From contig JAKZMJ010000021.1 in assembly GCA_030491005.1 (NCBI GenBank), positions 62,001 through 126,000 on the forward strand: a stretch of 64,000 nt of DNA. Reading direction: 5' to 3'. Under the pieces are notes generated by a model that ran no database searches, was not told the origin of the DNA, and worked only from the letters and a program-made list of their open reading frames with translations. Position 1 is the stretch's first letter; every line of letters begins with the position of its first letter. Positions 35,314 through 45,379 of this stretch are shown piece by piece. The position numbers and the translations under genes are program-made. Origin of the DNA: Sulfurospirillum sp. GTDB lineage: Bacteria > Campylobacterota > Campylobacteria > Campylobacterales > Arcobacteraceae.

Positions 35314-37080
35314 TCATTTAAAATGCTTATTTACAATAGCTAAAAAATCTTTTGGGTTTTTATAGCCTACTATTCTAGCTTGATTAATCTCTTTATTATT
35401 TGTATCCCAAAATATTAAAGCAGGAGGACCTACTATATTAAATTTTTTTTGTAGTGCTTTATCTTGGGCATTATTATCACTAACATCAACTTTTAAAAGT
35501 GTAAATTGTGATAATTTCTTTTTAACTTTTTTATTAGCAAAGGTAATTAAATCTAATTCTTTACAAGAAACACACCAACTTGCATAAAAATCAAGCATAA
35601 CAGGTTTTGAAGAGTTTTGTATAGCCAAGTCTAATTCTTTTATATTTTTAATTTTTGTCCATATTAAAGTATTTGATTTAAAAGAAGCTCCTTGCCCACC
35701 TTGTATAAAATGCTCCAAAGGATTAAAAATATTAGAAGCTAAACTAATAGCTCCAATGAAACTTATAATCCCATATATTAAAAGTAAAATTGATAATAAT
35801 TTAATCATAATATGTTTAAAACTATTTAAATGTAAAGAACTAGCTATTAATAAAAAAGACCACAAATACATACTTAGATTTGGATCAATTACTCTTTCTA
35901 CCATCCATATAGCAATGGCTAACATAAATATTCCAAAGATTTTTGAAATATTATTCATCCACTCCCCTGCACTTGGCATATATTTTCCAGCACCAATACC
36001 AATAAGCAATAAAGGAACACCCATACCAAGGCTAAGAGTAAAAAGAGCTAAACCACCTAAGAGTGCATCTCCTGTCTGACCTATATAAATTAATGCACCA
36101 GCAAGTGGAGGAGCTACACAAGGTCCTACTATTAAAGCTGAAAGAAAGCCCATAATAGCAATTCCTAATACACCTTGCTTATCTTTTTTGCCATTATTTT
36201 TATTGAGTTTATTTTGCCAAGATGAGGGTATCTCAATTTTAAAATAACCAAATAATGAAAAAGCAAGAACCACAAATATAAAAGCAAAGGAAATTAATAC
36301 ATAAGGGTTTTGAAGTGCTACTTGTAAGTTTGCTCCAAATAGTCCTGCAAGTACACCTGCCATCGTATAAGCTAAAGACATGGATAAAACATATACTAAA
36401 GATAAGAAAAAACCTCTACTTGCAGTGATTTGTTTTTTTTGTGAAGCACTTATTATAATTGAAGATAAAATAGGAATCATAGGAAATACACAAGGAGTTA
36501 GAGATAATAAAAGCCCAAAGCCAAAAAAACTAGCAAGTATGAGTAAAAAATTTCCTTCTTTTAAAGAATTTGTAATTAGATCACTTTCATTAAAATCGCT
36601 ATTATCCTTTGTTTGTAAATCTTCATTGCTTAGTTTGCTTGTTGCACTAGATATGCCAAATTTGCTAAGGTCGAGGCTTATATTGCTAGTCATTGGAGCA
36701 TAACATAAACCTTTTGTTGAACAGCCTTGATACTGGAATTCTAAATTATAAGTATCAGACTTTAAAGTTTGCTTTATTAAAGAATAAGGAACTTCAATTT
36801 TTAAATCACTAAAATAAACATTCGTGTCTTGATAAAAAATAGCTTTAGGTAAATCAAGTTTAGAAATTATATTTATACTATTTTTACTATTTGGTTTTTT
36901 TATTAAAACTTTTAATTTATCATGATAGGCATATATTTTCTCACCTAATTTTAAATGTATGATTAATTTATCTTCTTTTTTCTCAAAACTTTGCTTTAAG
37001 GCATCTTCTGGCTCCAGAAACTTTTGCTGTATAGCAAAAGATGATATTATAAAAACTAATATAAATAAAATATTTTTCAT
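35314..37080 (-). CDS. dsbD: Thiol:disulfide interchange protein DsbD
   Basis: 588 residues. After a signal sequence comes the periplasmic N-terminal domain with cysteines in QGCSTKGLCYAP, then eight membrane helices with the key cysteines in LTPCVFPMIP and VGPCVAPPLAG, and a C-terminal periplasmic thioredoxin domain with WCVSC (about 503-506). DsbD carries electrons from cytoplasmic thioredoxin to periplasmic partners. It is last of a three-gene thioredoxin-fold operon, and its ATG overlaps the stop of the DUF255 gene by 4 bases. Confidence 0.93.
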   Translation of the reverse strand: MKNILFILVFIISSFAIQQKFLEPEDALKQSFEKKEDKLIIHLKLGEKIYAYHDKLKVLIKKPNSKNSINIISKLDLPKAIFYQDTNVYFSDLKIEVPYSLIKQTLKSDTYNLEFQYQGCSTKGLCYAPMTSNISLDLSKFGISSATSKLSNEDLQTKDNSDFNESDLITNSLKEGNFLLILASFFGFGLLLSLTPCVFPMIPILSSIIISASQKKQITASRGFFLSLVYVLSMSLAYTMAGVLAGLFGANLQVALQNPYVLISFAFIFVVLAFSLFGYFKIEIPSSWQNKLNKNNGKKDKQGVLGIAIMGFLSALIVGPCVAPPLAGALIYIGQTGDALLGGLALFTLSLGMGVPLLLIGIGAGKYMPSAGEWMNNISKIFGIFMLAIAIWMVERVIDPNLSMYLWSFLLIASSLHLNSFKHIMIKLLSILLLIYGIISFIGAISLASNIFNPLEHFIQGGQGASFKSNTLIWTKIKNIKELDLAIQNSSKPVMLDFYASWCVSCKELDLITFANKKVKKKLSQFTLLKVDVSDNNAQDKALQKKFNIVGPPALIFWDTNNKEINQARIVGYKNPKDFLAIVNKHFK

Positions 37081-39101
37081 TTATTAGCCTTAACTTCTTT
37101 GTTTATTTTAAGTATTATTTCATCAAAATCTTTAGTATATGCAAAGCAAATACCAATTTTACAGGCTAAATATTGTTTTTCTTCATATTCTTTTTTTAAT
37201 AAAAACGGATAACTTGGCATAGTTTTATCTAGTAAAATCTTTTTTTGTGCTTTTAATATTATATATTCTTGCGTATATGCTAAATAAGTTCTTAATAACC
37301 AAGGTGAGCTTGTAGTATTTCTTGTTAAAGATAAAGAATTGTTTTCTAAAGTATTTTTCACCAAATCTTGCAATTTTAAATCATCATTTAAAGATGCTAA
37401 TTTTAAAAAGTTATCTAAAGCATTTGCAAAAGAACTTTTATAAGCACTATCATAGATACTAACATTTACTTGAAATTCATCATCACTCATATACCATTGT
37501 TCATTTTTATAAAATTTTTTAATTAATTCATCATTTAGTTTATTTGCTAAATTTAAATATATTTTATCTAAAGAATAATCATAAGCTTTTAATAAAGCTG
37601 TAATTAAAAATGAATAGTCTTCAAATAAAGCTTTAACCTTAGGCTTATTTTCTCCAAGCTTTTGATGATATAAAATATCATTTGTATATAAATTTTTTAC
37701 CAAAGCATCCAAATGTTTTAATGCTTTTGTATTATACTTAGCTCTTATTTTTCCAGCTTCAAATAAAGATGATATATACATGGCATTCCAAGAAGTTAAA
37801 ATCTTATCATCTATAAAAGGATATGCTTTACTGGAGCGTAATTTTTTTAAATCACTTTTAACTTTTTTTAGATTGTTTAAAGTTATATCCTCTGATATAT
37901 AAGGGTTATTTGAATTATTTTCAAAATTCCCATCTTCTCTTATATTAAAATATTCAAAAATATTGTCTATTTCTTTTTTACTATAATTTAATTCTTCTAA
38001 ATACTTAAGCGTTTGTTTATAATCAAATACAAAATAAGCACCTTCTTCTTTTTTAGCATGAAATAAACTATCAGCATCACTTGCACTATATAATAACAAT
38101 TCATTATCAAATCTTGTATCAACAAAAGAAATAATCTCATCAACAATATTTTTATAAAAGTCATCTTTACTTAATAAATAAGCCTTAGAATACGCACTTA
38201 ATAACTCAGCATTCGTATACAACATCTTTTCAAAATGAGGTATCATCCATTCTTCATCTACACTATATCTATAAAAGCCACCTTCAATTTGATCGTATAT
38301 TCCACCTTGTGCCATAGCTTTTAACATTTGACTAGCCATCATAAAAGCTTTTTCATTTTTAGAAATATTATATATATCTAAAAGTGCTATTATACTTGAG
38401 GCATGGGGAAATTTAGGTTGCACTCCAATGCCGTGATTGTCTTCATCATAATTTTCTTCAATATCTTTTACAAATTTTTCAATTAAATTATCTTTAAGGT
38501 CTACTTTTGTACTTTGTTTGTTGTTTGTATTTTTTAAAACTTTTTCAATTTCATTTGCACTTTGTATTACTTTTTTAGGGTCATTTTTATATATATCTTG
38601 AATTTTTTTAAGTAAGTTTTTAATACCAATTTTTCCGTATTTATCTTCTAAGGGTATATAAGTTGCTGCAAAAAAAGCCTTATTCTGTGGAGTTAAAATA
38701 ATATTCAAAGGCCACCCTCCACTTCTATTATTAAGAATATTGTGAATATCTTGATAATATTTATCTAAGTGGGGCATTTCTTCTCTATCAACTTTTATAG
38801 ATATATAATTCTTATTTAATATTTTTGCTACTTCTTCATTCTCAAAAGATTCTTCTTCCATGACATGACACCAATGGCAAGTGCTGTAACCTATGGATAA
38901 AAATATTAGTTTATTCTCTTTTTTAGCTTTTTGTATTGAACTCTTATTCCATGCTTTCCAGTTAACTGGATTTAAGGAGTGTTGTTGTAAATAAGGTGAT
39001 TCCTCATTAGCTAAGTCATTTGTAAATTTATTTTGTGCTTGTAAGTTGTTTATCATCATAATACCTATATATAAAAAAATTAATTTTACTCTTAAACTCA
39101 T
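37077..39101 (-). CDS. DUF255 thioredoxin-domain protein (YyaL/SPATA20-like), exported
   Basis: 674 residues, the usual family length. An N-terminal signal segment (KLIFLYIGIMMINNLQA) predicts export. The thioredoxin-like domain opens with NEESPYLQQHSLNPVNW and has the redox motif STCHWCHVM (about 72-80). The remainder is a six-hairpin glycosidase-like barrel (GIYDQIEGGFYRYSVDEEWM). The role of this family is unknown. Its place between a periplasmic thioredoxin and DsbD suggests that DsbD keeps it reduced in the periplasm. Confidence 0.87.
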   Translation of the reverse strand: MSLRVKLIFLYIGIMMINNLQAQNKFTNDLANEESPYLQQHSLNPVNWKAWNKSSIQKAKKENKLIFLSIGYSTCHWCHVMEEESFENEEVAKILNKNYISIKVDREEMPHLDKYYQDIHNILNNRSGGWPLNIILTPQNKAFFAATYIPLEDKYGKIGIKNLLKKIQDIYKNDPKKVIQSANEIEKVLKNTNNKQSTKVDLKDNLIEKFVKDIEENYDEDNHGIGVQPKFPHASSIIALLDIYNISKNEKAFMMASQMLKAMAQGGIYDQIEGGFYRYSVDEEWMIPHFEKMLYTNAELLSAYSKAYLLSKDDFYKNIVDEIISFVDTRFDNELLLYSASDADSLFHAKKEEGAYFVFDYKQTLKYLEELNYSKKEIDNIFEYFNIREDGNFENNSNNPYISEDITLNNLKKVKSDLKKLRSSKAYPFIDDKILTSWNAMYISSLFEAGKIRAKYNTKALKHLDALVKNLYTNDILYHQKLGENKPKVKALFEDYSFLITALLKAYDYSLDKIYLNLANKLNDELIKKFYKNEQWYMSDDEFQVNVSIYDSAYKSSFANALDNFLKLASLNDDLKLQDLVKNTLENNSLSLTRNTTSSPWLLRTYLAYTQEYIILKAQKKILLDKTMPSYPFLLKKEYEEKQYLACKIGICFAYTKDFDEIILKINKEVKANK

Positions 39102-39126
39102 AATTGTTTCCTACATCATAATAAAT

Positions 39127-39534
39127 TCACCTAAAATATTTTTTAATGTTTGTTTGTAATTCTTTTACACTAACAACACCTTCTTTAATATTTACTATTT
39201 TTCCATTTTTAAAATATATAATAGTAGGATATGCTTTTATTTGAAACTTATTCATCAATGCTTTTTCTTGTGTTTCTTCTACTTTATGTAAAAAAATATC
39301 ATCATCTTTAATATATACCAATTCATTAAAATGTTTATCCATTATACGACAAGGAGCACACCATGATGCAGAAAAATTTACAATAATATTTTTATTATCT
39401 AATATTTTTTGAAAATCCTTATATTCATCAAAATCACTGTATGAAAGGTATTTTGGCTTTTTCAACTCATGTTGAGCAAAGAATATAGCAATGATTAAAA
39501 TAGAAATAATTTCTATTGCATAATATTTTCTAAT
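39127..39534 (-). CDS. Periplasmic thioredoxin-like protein (unusual start)
   Basis: Thioredoxin fold with WCAPC redox motif and cis-proline region AYPTIIYF. A TTG at 39465 gives 112 residues beginning inside the fold. The same frame stays open 23 codons upstream and reads RKYYAIEIISILIIAIFFAQ, a good signal peptide. No ATG, GTG or TTG occurs there, but an ATT codon at 39534 lies 7 bases after AGGA. I therefore favour an ATT (or ATA) start and export; this is inference. First gene of the operon with DUF255 and dsbD. Confidence 0.7.
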   Translation of the reverse strand: MRKYYAIEIISILIIAIFFAQHELKKPKYLSYSDFDEYKDFQKILDNKNIIVNFSASWCAPCRIMDKHFNELVYIKDDDIFLHKVEETQEKALMNKFQIKAYPTIIYFKNGKIVNIKEGVVSVKELQTNIKKYFR

Positions 39535-39583
39535 TATATTTTCCTAGTTTATAATAAATATGTGTAGGCTTTGTTAAGGTCAA

Positions 39584-39610
39584 ATTCTTAAAATTTTTAT
39601 TTTTAAGAAT
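39584..39610 (-). terminator. Hairpin at the end of the gene at 39603-39833
   Basis: Perfect 10-bp stem ATTCTTAAAA / TTTTAAGAAT with a 7-base loop; it overlaps the stop codon of the upstream gene. It separates that gene from the thioredoxin operon downstream. Confidence 0.55.
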
Positions 39611-39833
39611 TCTTTTTATCTTTACTTGCTTTTTGCAAAATAGCTATTACCTCATCTAAATTTTCATATGGAATATGAGATTTCCATGCTATTTCTTTAC
39701 CATTTAAAGAAATACCAATACTTACTATATCATGTGAATCTTCACCATATGGTTCATTTACATTTGAGATTGAAATTGTTCCTTTTTTTGTACCATGTAA
39801 GCTAATAGTTCCTATTTCTTGACTTGTTGACAT
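39603..39833 (-). CDS. Small conserved-looking protein of unknown function
   Basis: 76 residues, MSTSQEIGTISLHGTKKGTI and onward, a strand-rich domain ending in a helix (DEVIAILQKASKDKK). No signal peptide, cysteine or membrane helix, so probably a small cytoplasmic protein. A GGAAAT ribosome site precedes the ATG. I do not recognise it. Confidence 0.65.
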   Translation of the reverse strand: MSTSQEIGTISLHGTKKGTISISNVNEPYGEDSHDIVSIGISLNGKEIAWKSHIPYENLDEVIAILQKASKDKKNS

Positions 39834-39895
39834 AATATTTCCTTATTTTAATTTATATAATTTAACAAAATTAAGCTTTTATCTTGATTTAATAT

Positions 39896-41596
39896 TTACC
39901 AAGGTTTTAAAGTATTGTCATAATTTTTTGTATTTTGTCTTTGAAGTAAAATAGGAGTCTTTTCTTTATTTAATTTTTTAAGCCATTTTTCCTCTTCTAA
40001 ATCTGAAATTTCATCTTTTATTATTTTTTTACTCTTTTGTTCTTTTTTACTTTGCCTATCTTTTTGATTTTTCTTCTCTTTATCTTTTTTACCCTCATTC
40101 TTCTTATCTTTGTCTTTTTTATTGACTTTTTTCTTATCTTTTTTATCGTCATTTTTCTTATTTTTATCTTTTTTCTTATCCTTTTTCTTATCTTTATTTT
40201 TCTTATCTTTTTTCTTTTTTAGCTCTTTTTTAACAAGCTCCAAGTTTTTTTTACTTTCCTTATCTTTTTTTATCTTCAAGGCTTTTTCATAAAACTTTTT
40301 AGCCTCTTCTAAGTCATTTAATCTTACAGAAGTATTTCCCATATTATGAAGTTGATTAAATTCTAAATCTTTATTGTTTTTTATATCTATACTTTTGTAA
40401 GTTTCTAATGCTTTTTTATATTTTTTTTCTTTGTATAAAGAATTTGCTAAGTTATATTTAGCCTCAGGTGTATTTTGCACTTTAGTAAATTCTTTTGAAG
40501 CTTTTTCATAATTTTTATTTTCATATGCTTCTTTTGCATTTTTTATACTTTGAAAATCAAAGGCCTTTATAGATGGTGTAAAAAAAACAATAAAACAAAG
40601 AAGTATATTTTTTAGCACAGAAGACCCTCTTAAAATAGGCAGTGAATAAAAAGCAAAAAATAAAAGAAATATAGAAAAAGATAAAGGATATATGAAAAGC
40701 TCTGTATAAGTTTTAAATTTTTGAGATTTTAATTTATTTGTTTTTGATGTTTTATTTATATCATCTATAATTTGTTCTACATCACTATTGTTTAATGAAT
40801 AATTTATATATGAAGCACTTGTAGCTAAACTCAAATCTTTTATTTTCTCATTTAAAGCAACACTTACTATATTTCCTTCTTCATTGCTTAAAAAACTACC
40901 ATCTTTTAGTTTAATTGGACTTTGCTCTTTATTTGCTAAAGCTATTGTGTATACATTAATATTATTTGTATTTGCATATTTTATTTCTTTTAAAAAATCT
41001 TCATTATTCCCACCATCACTAAGTATTAAAAGATTTTTTGCTTGATGATTTTTTAATAGTTTTTGTGTTGTTTCTAAAGCAGAATAGATATTTGAACCAT
41101 TATCAAAATTTATTCCAGTATCAAAGTTTTTAAGCATCATTTTTAAGGATACTAAATCTTGAGTTATAGGAGATAAAATAAATGAATGCTTGGCAAAAAG
41201 TATAATACCTATGGCATTGTTTTTAGCATAATCAATGATATCTAATAACTTTTTCTTTGCAAATTCTAATCTATTTGGATAAATATCATTTGCCCACATA
41301 GATTTTGATACATCAATTGCTACTATTAAAGAAACAGCTTCTTGAGTAAAAGAAGTTTCTTTTTCATTTGTAACTGGTCTTCCAAGAGATATAATCATAA
41401 AAACCAAGGATAGTACCAATAAGATATACCTAGTTCTTTCTTTCATACAATTAGTATTAATAGATAGTTTTTCAATAATATCTTCACTAAAATACTTACG
41501 AAACACATCTTGATTTATTGATTTAAAAAACAATAAAAATAAAATAGGAAATATTAATAAAAATAAAACATTTTGATATAAAAACTGCAAACACAA
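39896..41596 (-). CDS. BatA/BatB-like VWA protein fused to TPR and lysine-rich tail
   Basis: 566 residues. An N-terminal membrane helix and a second one near residue 50 precede a von Willebrand A domain with the full MIDAS motif VAIDVSKSMWAND (about 90-102) and DGGNNED. A pair of membrane segments lies near residue 310. Then come TPR-type repeats (AKYNLANSLYKEKKYKKALE), and a long Lys/Asp/Asn tail (about 455-525) dominated by KKDKKN repeats. The layout equals BatB fused with BatC of aerotolerance (Bat) operons, though no BatA or MoxR gene is beside it. It is probably an inner-membrane scaffold facing the periplasm. Confidence 0.82.
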   Translation of the reverse strand: MCLQFLYQNVLFLLIFPILFLLFFKSINQDVFRKYFSEDIIEKLSINTNCMKERTRYILLVLSLVFMIISLGRPVTNEKETSFTQEAVSLIVAIDVSKSMWANDIYPNRLEFAKKKLLDIIDYAKNNAIGIILFAKHSFILSPITQDLVSLKMMLKNFDTGINFDNGSNIYSALETTQKLLKNHQAKNLLILSDGGNNEDFLKEIKYANTNNINVYTIALANKEQSPIKLKDGSFLSNEEGNIVSVALNEKIKDLSLATSASYINYSLNNSDVEQIIDDINKTSKTNKLKSQKFKTYTELFIYPLSFSIFLLFFAFYSLPILRGSSVLKNILLCFIVFFTPSIKAFDFQSIKNAKEAYENKNYEKASKEFTKVQNTPEAKYNLANSLYKEKKYKKALETYKSIDIKNNKDLEFNQLHNMGNTSVRLNDLEEAKKFYEKALKIKKDKESKKNLELVKKELKKKKDKKNKDKKKDKKKDKNKKNDDKKDKKKVNKKDKDKKNEGKKDKEKKNQKDRQSKKEQKSKKIIKDEISDLEEEKWLKKLNKEKTPILLQRQNTKNYDNTLKPW

Positions 41597-41735
41597 ACTC
41601 CTTTTAAAATTGATTTTATTAAAACTTTAGTAAAAATTAGATAAAAGTTGTGTTTTATCAATAATCAAAGAAATAAAAGTAAAATAAGTGTGAGCTTCAT
41701 ACTTTATTTATGTGTATGAAAACCACAAAATAAAC

Positions 41736-44700
41736 TTAAACATTGTAATATTTAGCCTCTTTATGGCTTACAATGATAGCACATGTAGTTTGTTCTGGGT
41801 GCATTTGAAAAGTTTCAGATAACTCTATTCCAAACTCTTCAGGATTTAATAAATCAAAAATATCTCTATTCATCTCCAAATCAGGACAAGCTGCATAACC
41901 AGGTGAGTATCTACAACCTGTATATTGTTTCATTTGAATATCTCTTAAAGTATGTCCTTCTTTACAAACAATATCTAAATCCAGTCTTACTTGCTTATGA
42001 ATTACTTCAGCTAGTGCTTCAGCTAACTCAACTCCAAGTCCATGAACTTGAAAATATTTAGTATATTTCCCCTCATCATAAATAGCTTTTTCATAATCAG
42101 TTATTTTTAAACCTGAACTTGCCAAGGTGAAAGCTACTACATCTAATCTATCATTTGCAAAATAATCAGCCAAGCATCTATGTGGTTGTTTTTTTTGTCT
42201 TGGAAATTCTAGTACTTTTATAGCTTCACTTAGTTTTGGTACTTTGTTTGCCTCTTCATCATTATTATATAAATATTTTTTATCAAAAATATATAATTTA
42301 TTATCATTAGAAATACAAGAATAATAAGCATAAATAGCAATAGGTGCAAAAATATCTTTTGTTATTAACTCTTCTTTTAATTGTTCATAAATATCCATTA
42401 CTACATTTTTTTCATGAGCTAAAAACTTTTTACTATCTTGTTTCCCTCTTTTATAGCCCCATCTTTGTCTAAATAATACTCTATGATTTATCCAAGAAAA
42501 AATTAAATCTTTATTTAAAATAGCTTTATTTGATGTAACTTTATTCCAAAAAGGAGGAATAATCAGAGCTTGTTTTTTTGGTAATTTTATTTGTTCATAA
42601 GGAGGGATTATTATCTCTTTTTCTTCTTTCATTTCTATTACTTCATCTTCAATTAAATCAGCAGCCAAAGCAGTATTACTTAAATCACCTTTTTCAATTC
42701 TTTGCATAGAAATAACACCATCAAAAGCATCCCTACAATAAAAAATAGGTCCATCATAAATTGGACGACAAAAATCATTCACGAAAGCTTTTGTTAATGC
42801 AGCCCCACCTAATAAGACAGGAATATCAATGCCTTCTGCTTTAAGCTCATCTAAATTATCTTTCATTACAGCTGTACTTTTAACCAATAAACCACTCATT
42901 CCAATAGCTTGGGCATTATTTTTTTTAACTGCAATTATAAAGTCGTTTATGTTTGCTTTTATTCCAATATTTATAACTTTAAAACCATTATTACTTAAGA
43001 TAATATCGACTAAATTTTTTCCAACATCATGTACATCACCTTTTACTGTTCCAAGTATTAGTACCGTTTCACTAGCTTTTTGCTCTTTTGGTAAATATGG
43101 ATTTAATTTATCAACAGTAGCTTTCATAGTCTCAGCACTTTGAAGTACAAAAGGAAGTTGCATCTGACCTGAGCCAAAAAGCTCACCTATGATTTTCATA
43201 CCATCAATTAACCATTCATTTACAATAACTTCAGGTTTAACTTCAAGTCTTAACTCATCAACCAAAGGCAATAATCTATCTTTATCTCCATCTAAGAGTA
43301 ACTTTTCTACTTTTGCTTTTGGACTTAGCTTTTGATACTCTTCATCGCTTTCTTCTTCTTGAGCTTCCACATTTGAAAAGTGATCAATAAAAGCAAACAA
43401 AGGGTCACCATCATCGTGATTGTTAAATATTAAATTATCACAAGCTTTTTTATCTTCTTTTGATATTTTGTTTAAGGGCAAAATATGCTTTACATTTACT
43501 ATTGCCGTACTTAATCCAGCTTTGACACAATAATCTAAATAAATAGAGTTAAGATAAGCCCTTGCTTTTATATCAAGTCCAAAAGAGATATTAGACAAGC
43601 CTAAGGTGGTACCTACATTTGGGTGCATAATTTGAAATTCTCTTATAGCTTCAAGTGTCTGTACTCCTGCTGTTCTATACTCATCATCACCTGAACCTAT
43701 TGTAAAAGTAAGCATATCAAACACTAAATCTTCTTCTTTAAAACCATGCCTATTAATACACAAGTCATAAATTCTTTGTGCAACTTTGATTTTTTCCTCT
43801 TTGCTTTTAGCCATTCCTACTTCATCTATAACTAAGCACACTAAAGCTGCTCCGTGTTTTTTTGCCAAAGCACAAACTTTATCAAATTTATCTTCTCCAT
43901 CTTCTAAGTTAACGGAGTTAATAATAGCCCTTCCACCTATTTGTTTAAGACCAGCTTCAAGTGCATAAATTTGAGTAGAATCAACCATAATAGGAAGTGG
44001 TATTTTTTGTGAATATAAAGCGATTACTTTATCCATATCTTTTTTTTCATCACGACCTGCAAAACCAACAGATACATCAATTATATGAGCCCCTGCTCTT
44101 ACTTGTTGTTGTCCAACGCTAAGTGTTCCTTCATAATCATTTGCTTTTAATAAGTTTTTAAAAGCTTTAGAACCTGTTGCATTTGATCTCTCACCTATTA
44201 GCATAGGGCTTGGGTCTTGTTTTAATGCTACTGTTCCAAAAAGTGATGCTAAGGAAGCTACTTGAAAACCACAAGGTTTTTTTGGTTTTATATTTTTAAT
44301 AGCCTTGCTTAAAGCTTCTATATGTGCAGGTGTTGTTCCACAACATCCACCTAAAAAACAAACACCATTAATGTCTAAAAATTCTTTTTGTATTTTTGTA
44401 AATTCATTAGCATCCATTGGATAATAAGGAACTCCACCTCTATTTTGTGGTAAACCAGCATTTGCATGAATAGAAATAGGAAACTTTGAGTTTTGAGATA
44501 AAGTTTTAATATGTTTATGTACTTGTTTTGGTCCAGTTCCACAATTAAAGCCAAGGCTTAAGATATTAAATGGCTCTAAAATTGCAGAGATGGTAGCAGC
44601 ATCTGTACCTATAAGCATAGTTCCTGTTAGCTCAATAGTAACAGATACCATAATAGGAATAACAGGTGCTTGATCATTTAGTGCATGTAAGGCTGCTTTT

Positions 44701-45209
44701 ATTTGAAGAGGATCTTGACAAGTTTCAAGTAAAAAAATATCAACACCACCATCAACTAATCCCTTAGCAACTTCTTTGTAACCTTCATACATTTCATCAT
44801 ATGTAATATGTCCAAGTGATGGAAGTTTAGTTCCTGGTCCAATTGAACCTAAAACAAATTTAGGATTTTCTTGTGTACTAAATTCCTCACAAGTTTGCTT
44901 AGCTAAAACAGCACCTAAGCGTGATAATTCATAAGCCTTATCCCCTATATCATATTCATCTAATACCCAAGGCATTGTTCCAAAAGTATTTGTGGTTAGA
45001 AGGTTTGCACCACTTTTTGCATATTCATCATGAATGAATCTTAAAATATCAGGAGCAGTTTCATTTAAAAGTTCATTACAACCTTCTAAATCAACTCCAT
45101 TATAGAACCATTGTTCTTGTGTGATATTAGCAATTTGAAGCTGTGTTCCCATAGCACCATCGATGATTAAGACTTTGTTTTTGATAATTTCGTTTATTTT
45201 TTTATACAT
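41736..45209 (-). CDS. metH: Cobalamin-dependent methionine synthase
   Basis: 1,157 residues with all four modules in order. The homocysteine domain has zinc cysteines in GFNCG (about 221) and GGCCGTTP (about 290). The methyltetrahydrofolate domain (about 325-620) contains GERSNATGSKAF. The B12 domain carries the cobalt-ligand histidine in DVHDVGKN (about 727), and the reactivation domain has RYSPGYAACPD (about 1105). It transfers the methyl group of methyltetrahydrofolate to homocysteine in the cytoplasm. Complete and monocistronic, divergent from the flavodoxin gene; flavodoxin is the usual reductant for MetH reactivation. Confidence 0.97.
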   Translation of the reverse strand: MYKKINEIIKNKVLIIDGAMGTQLQIANITQEQWFYNGVDLEGCNELLNETAPDILRFIHDEYAKSGANLLTTNTFGTMPWVLDEYDIGDKAYELSRLGAVLAKQTCEEFSTQENPKFVLGSIGPGTKLPSLGHITYDEMYEGYKEVAKGLVDGGVDIFLLETCQDPLQIKAALHALNDQAPVIPIMVSVTIELTGTMLIGTDAATISAILEPFNILSLGFNCGTGPKQVHKHIKTLSQNSKFPISIHANAGLPQNRGGVPYYPMDANEFTKIQKEFLDINGVCFLGGCCGTTPAHIEALSKAIKNIKPKKPCGFQVASLASLFGTVALKQDPSPMLIGERSNATGSKAFKNLLKANDYEGTLSVGQQQVRAGAHIIDVSVGFAGRDEKKDMDKVIALYSQKIPLPIMVDSTQIYALEAGLKQIGGRAIINSVNLEDGEDKFDKVCALAKKHGAALVCLVIDEVGMAKSKEEKIKVAQRIYDLCINRHGFKEEDLVFDMLTFTIGSGDDEYRTAGVQTLEAIREFQIMHPNVGTTLGLSNISFGLDIKARAYLNSIYLDYCVKAGLSTAIVNVKHILPLNKISKEDKKACDNLIFNNHDDGDPLFAFIDHFSNVEAQEEESDEEYQKLSPKAKVEKLLLDGDKDRLLPLVDELRLEVKPEVIVNEWLIDGMKIIGELFGSGQMQLPFVLQSAETMKATVDKLNPYLPKEQKASETVLILGTVKGDVHDVGKNLVDIILSNNGFKVINIGIKANINDFIIAVKKNNAQAIGMSGLLVKSTAVMKDNLDELKAEGIDIPVLLGGAALTKAFVNDFCRPIYDGPIFYCRDAFDGVISMQRIEKGDLSNTALAADLIEDEVIEMKEEKEIIIPPYEQIKLPKKQALIIPPFWNKVTSNKAILNKDLIFSWINHRVLFRQRWGYKRGKQDSKKFLAHEKNVVMDIYEQLKEELITKDIFAPIAIYAYYSCISNDNKLYIFDKKYLYNNDEEANKVPKLSEAIKVLEFPRQKKQPHRCLADYFANDRLDVVAFTLASSGLKITDYEKAIYDEGKYTKYFQVHGLGVELAEALAEVIHKQVRLDLDIVCKEGHTLRDIQMKQYTGCRYSPGYAACPDLEMNRDIFDLLNPEEFGIELSETFQMHPEQTTCAIIVSHKEAKYYNV

Positions 45210-45343
45210 TATTAATATTCTTATTATTAGTTTAAATTTTACTATATCTATTTTACAGTTAAGCTAGTGTTAAAACATACTAAATTTTAAATAAATTTTA
45301 AATAATATAAAATAATTTTATTGTTAAAACAATAAATTTCTGT

Positions 45344-45375
45344 TATACTTTAAGAAGTATTTTTAATATAGGAGG
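45344..45375 (+). promoter_or_regulatory. -10 box and ribosome site of the flavodoxin gene
   Basis: TATACT at 45344-45349 is a fair -10 box in A/T-rich sequence, and GGAGG ends 6 bases before the ATG. No clear -35 box is seen, as is usual in this bacterial group. Confidence 0.45.
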
Positions 45376-45379
45376 AAGA

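Noticed and set aside
40037-40292. Phe/Leu-rich open frames opposite the lysine-rich tail of the VWA-TPR gene
   Set aside because: They are the mirror of AAA/AAG lysine codons and have no independent evidence.
41640-41735. Riboswitch or B12-responsive leader near metH
   Set aside because: The 5' side of metH (45,210-45,379) shows no conserved cobalamin-riboswitch box that I could identify, and 41,640-41,735 is downstream of the gene.
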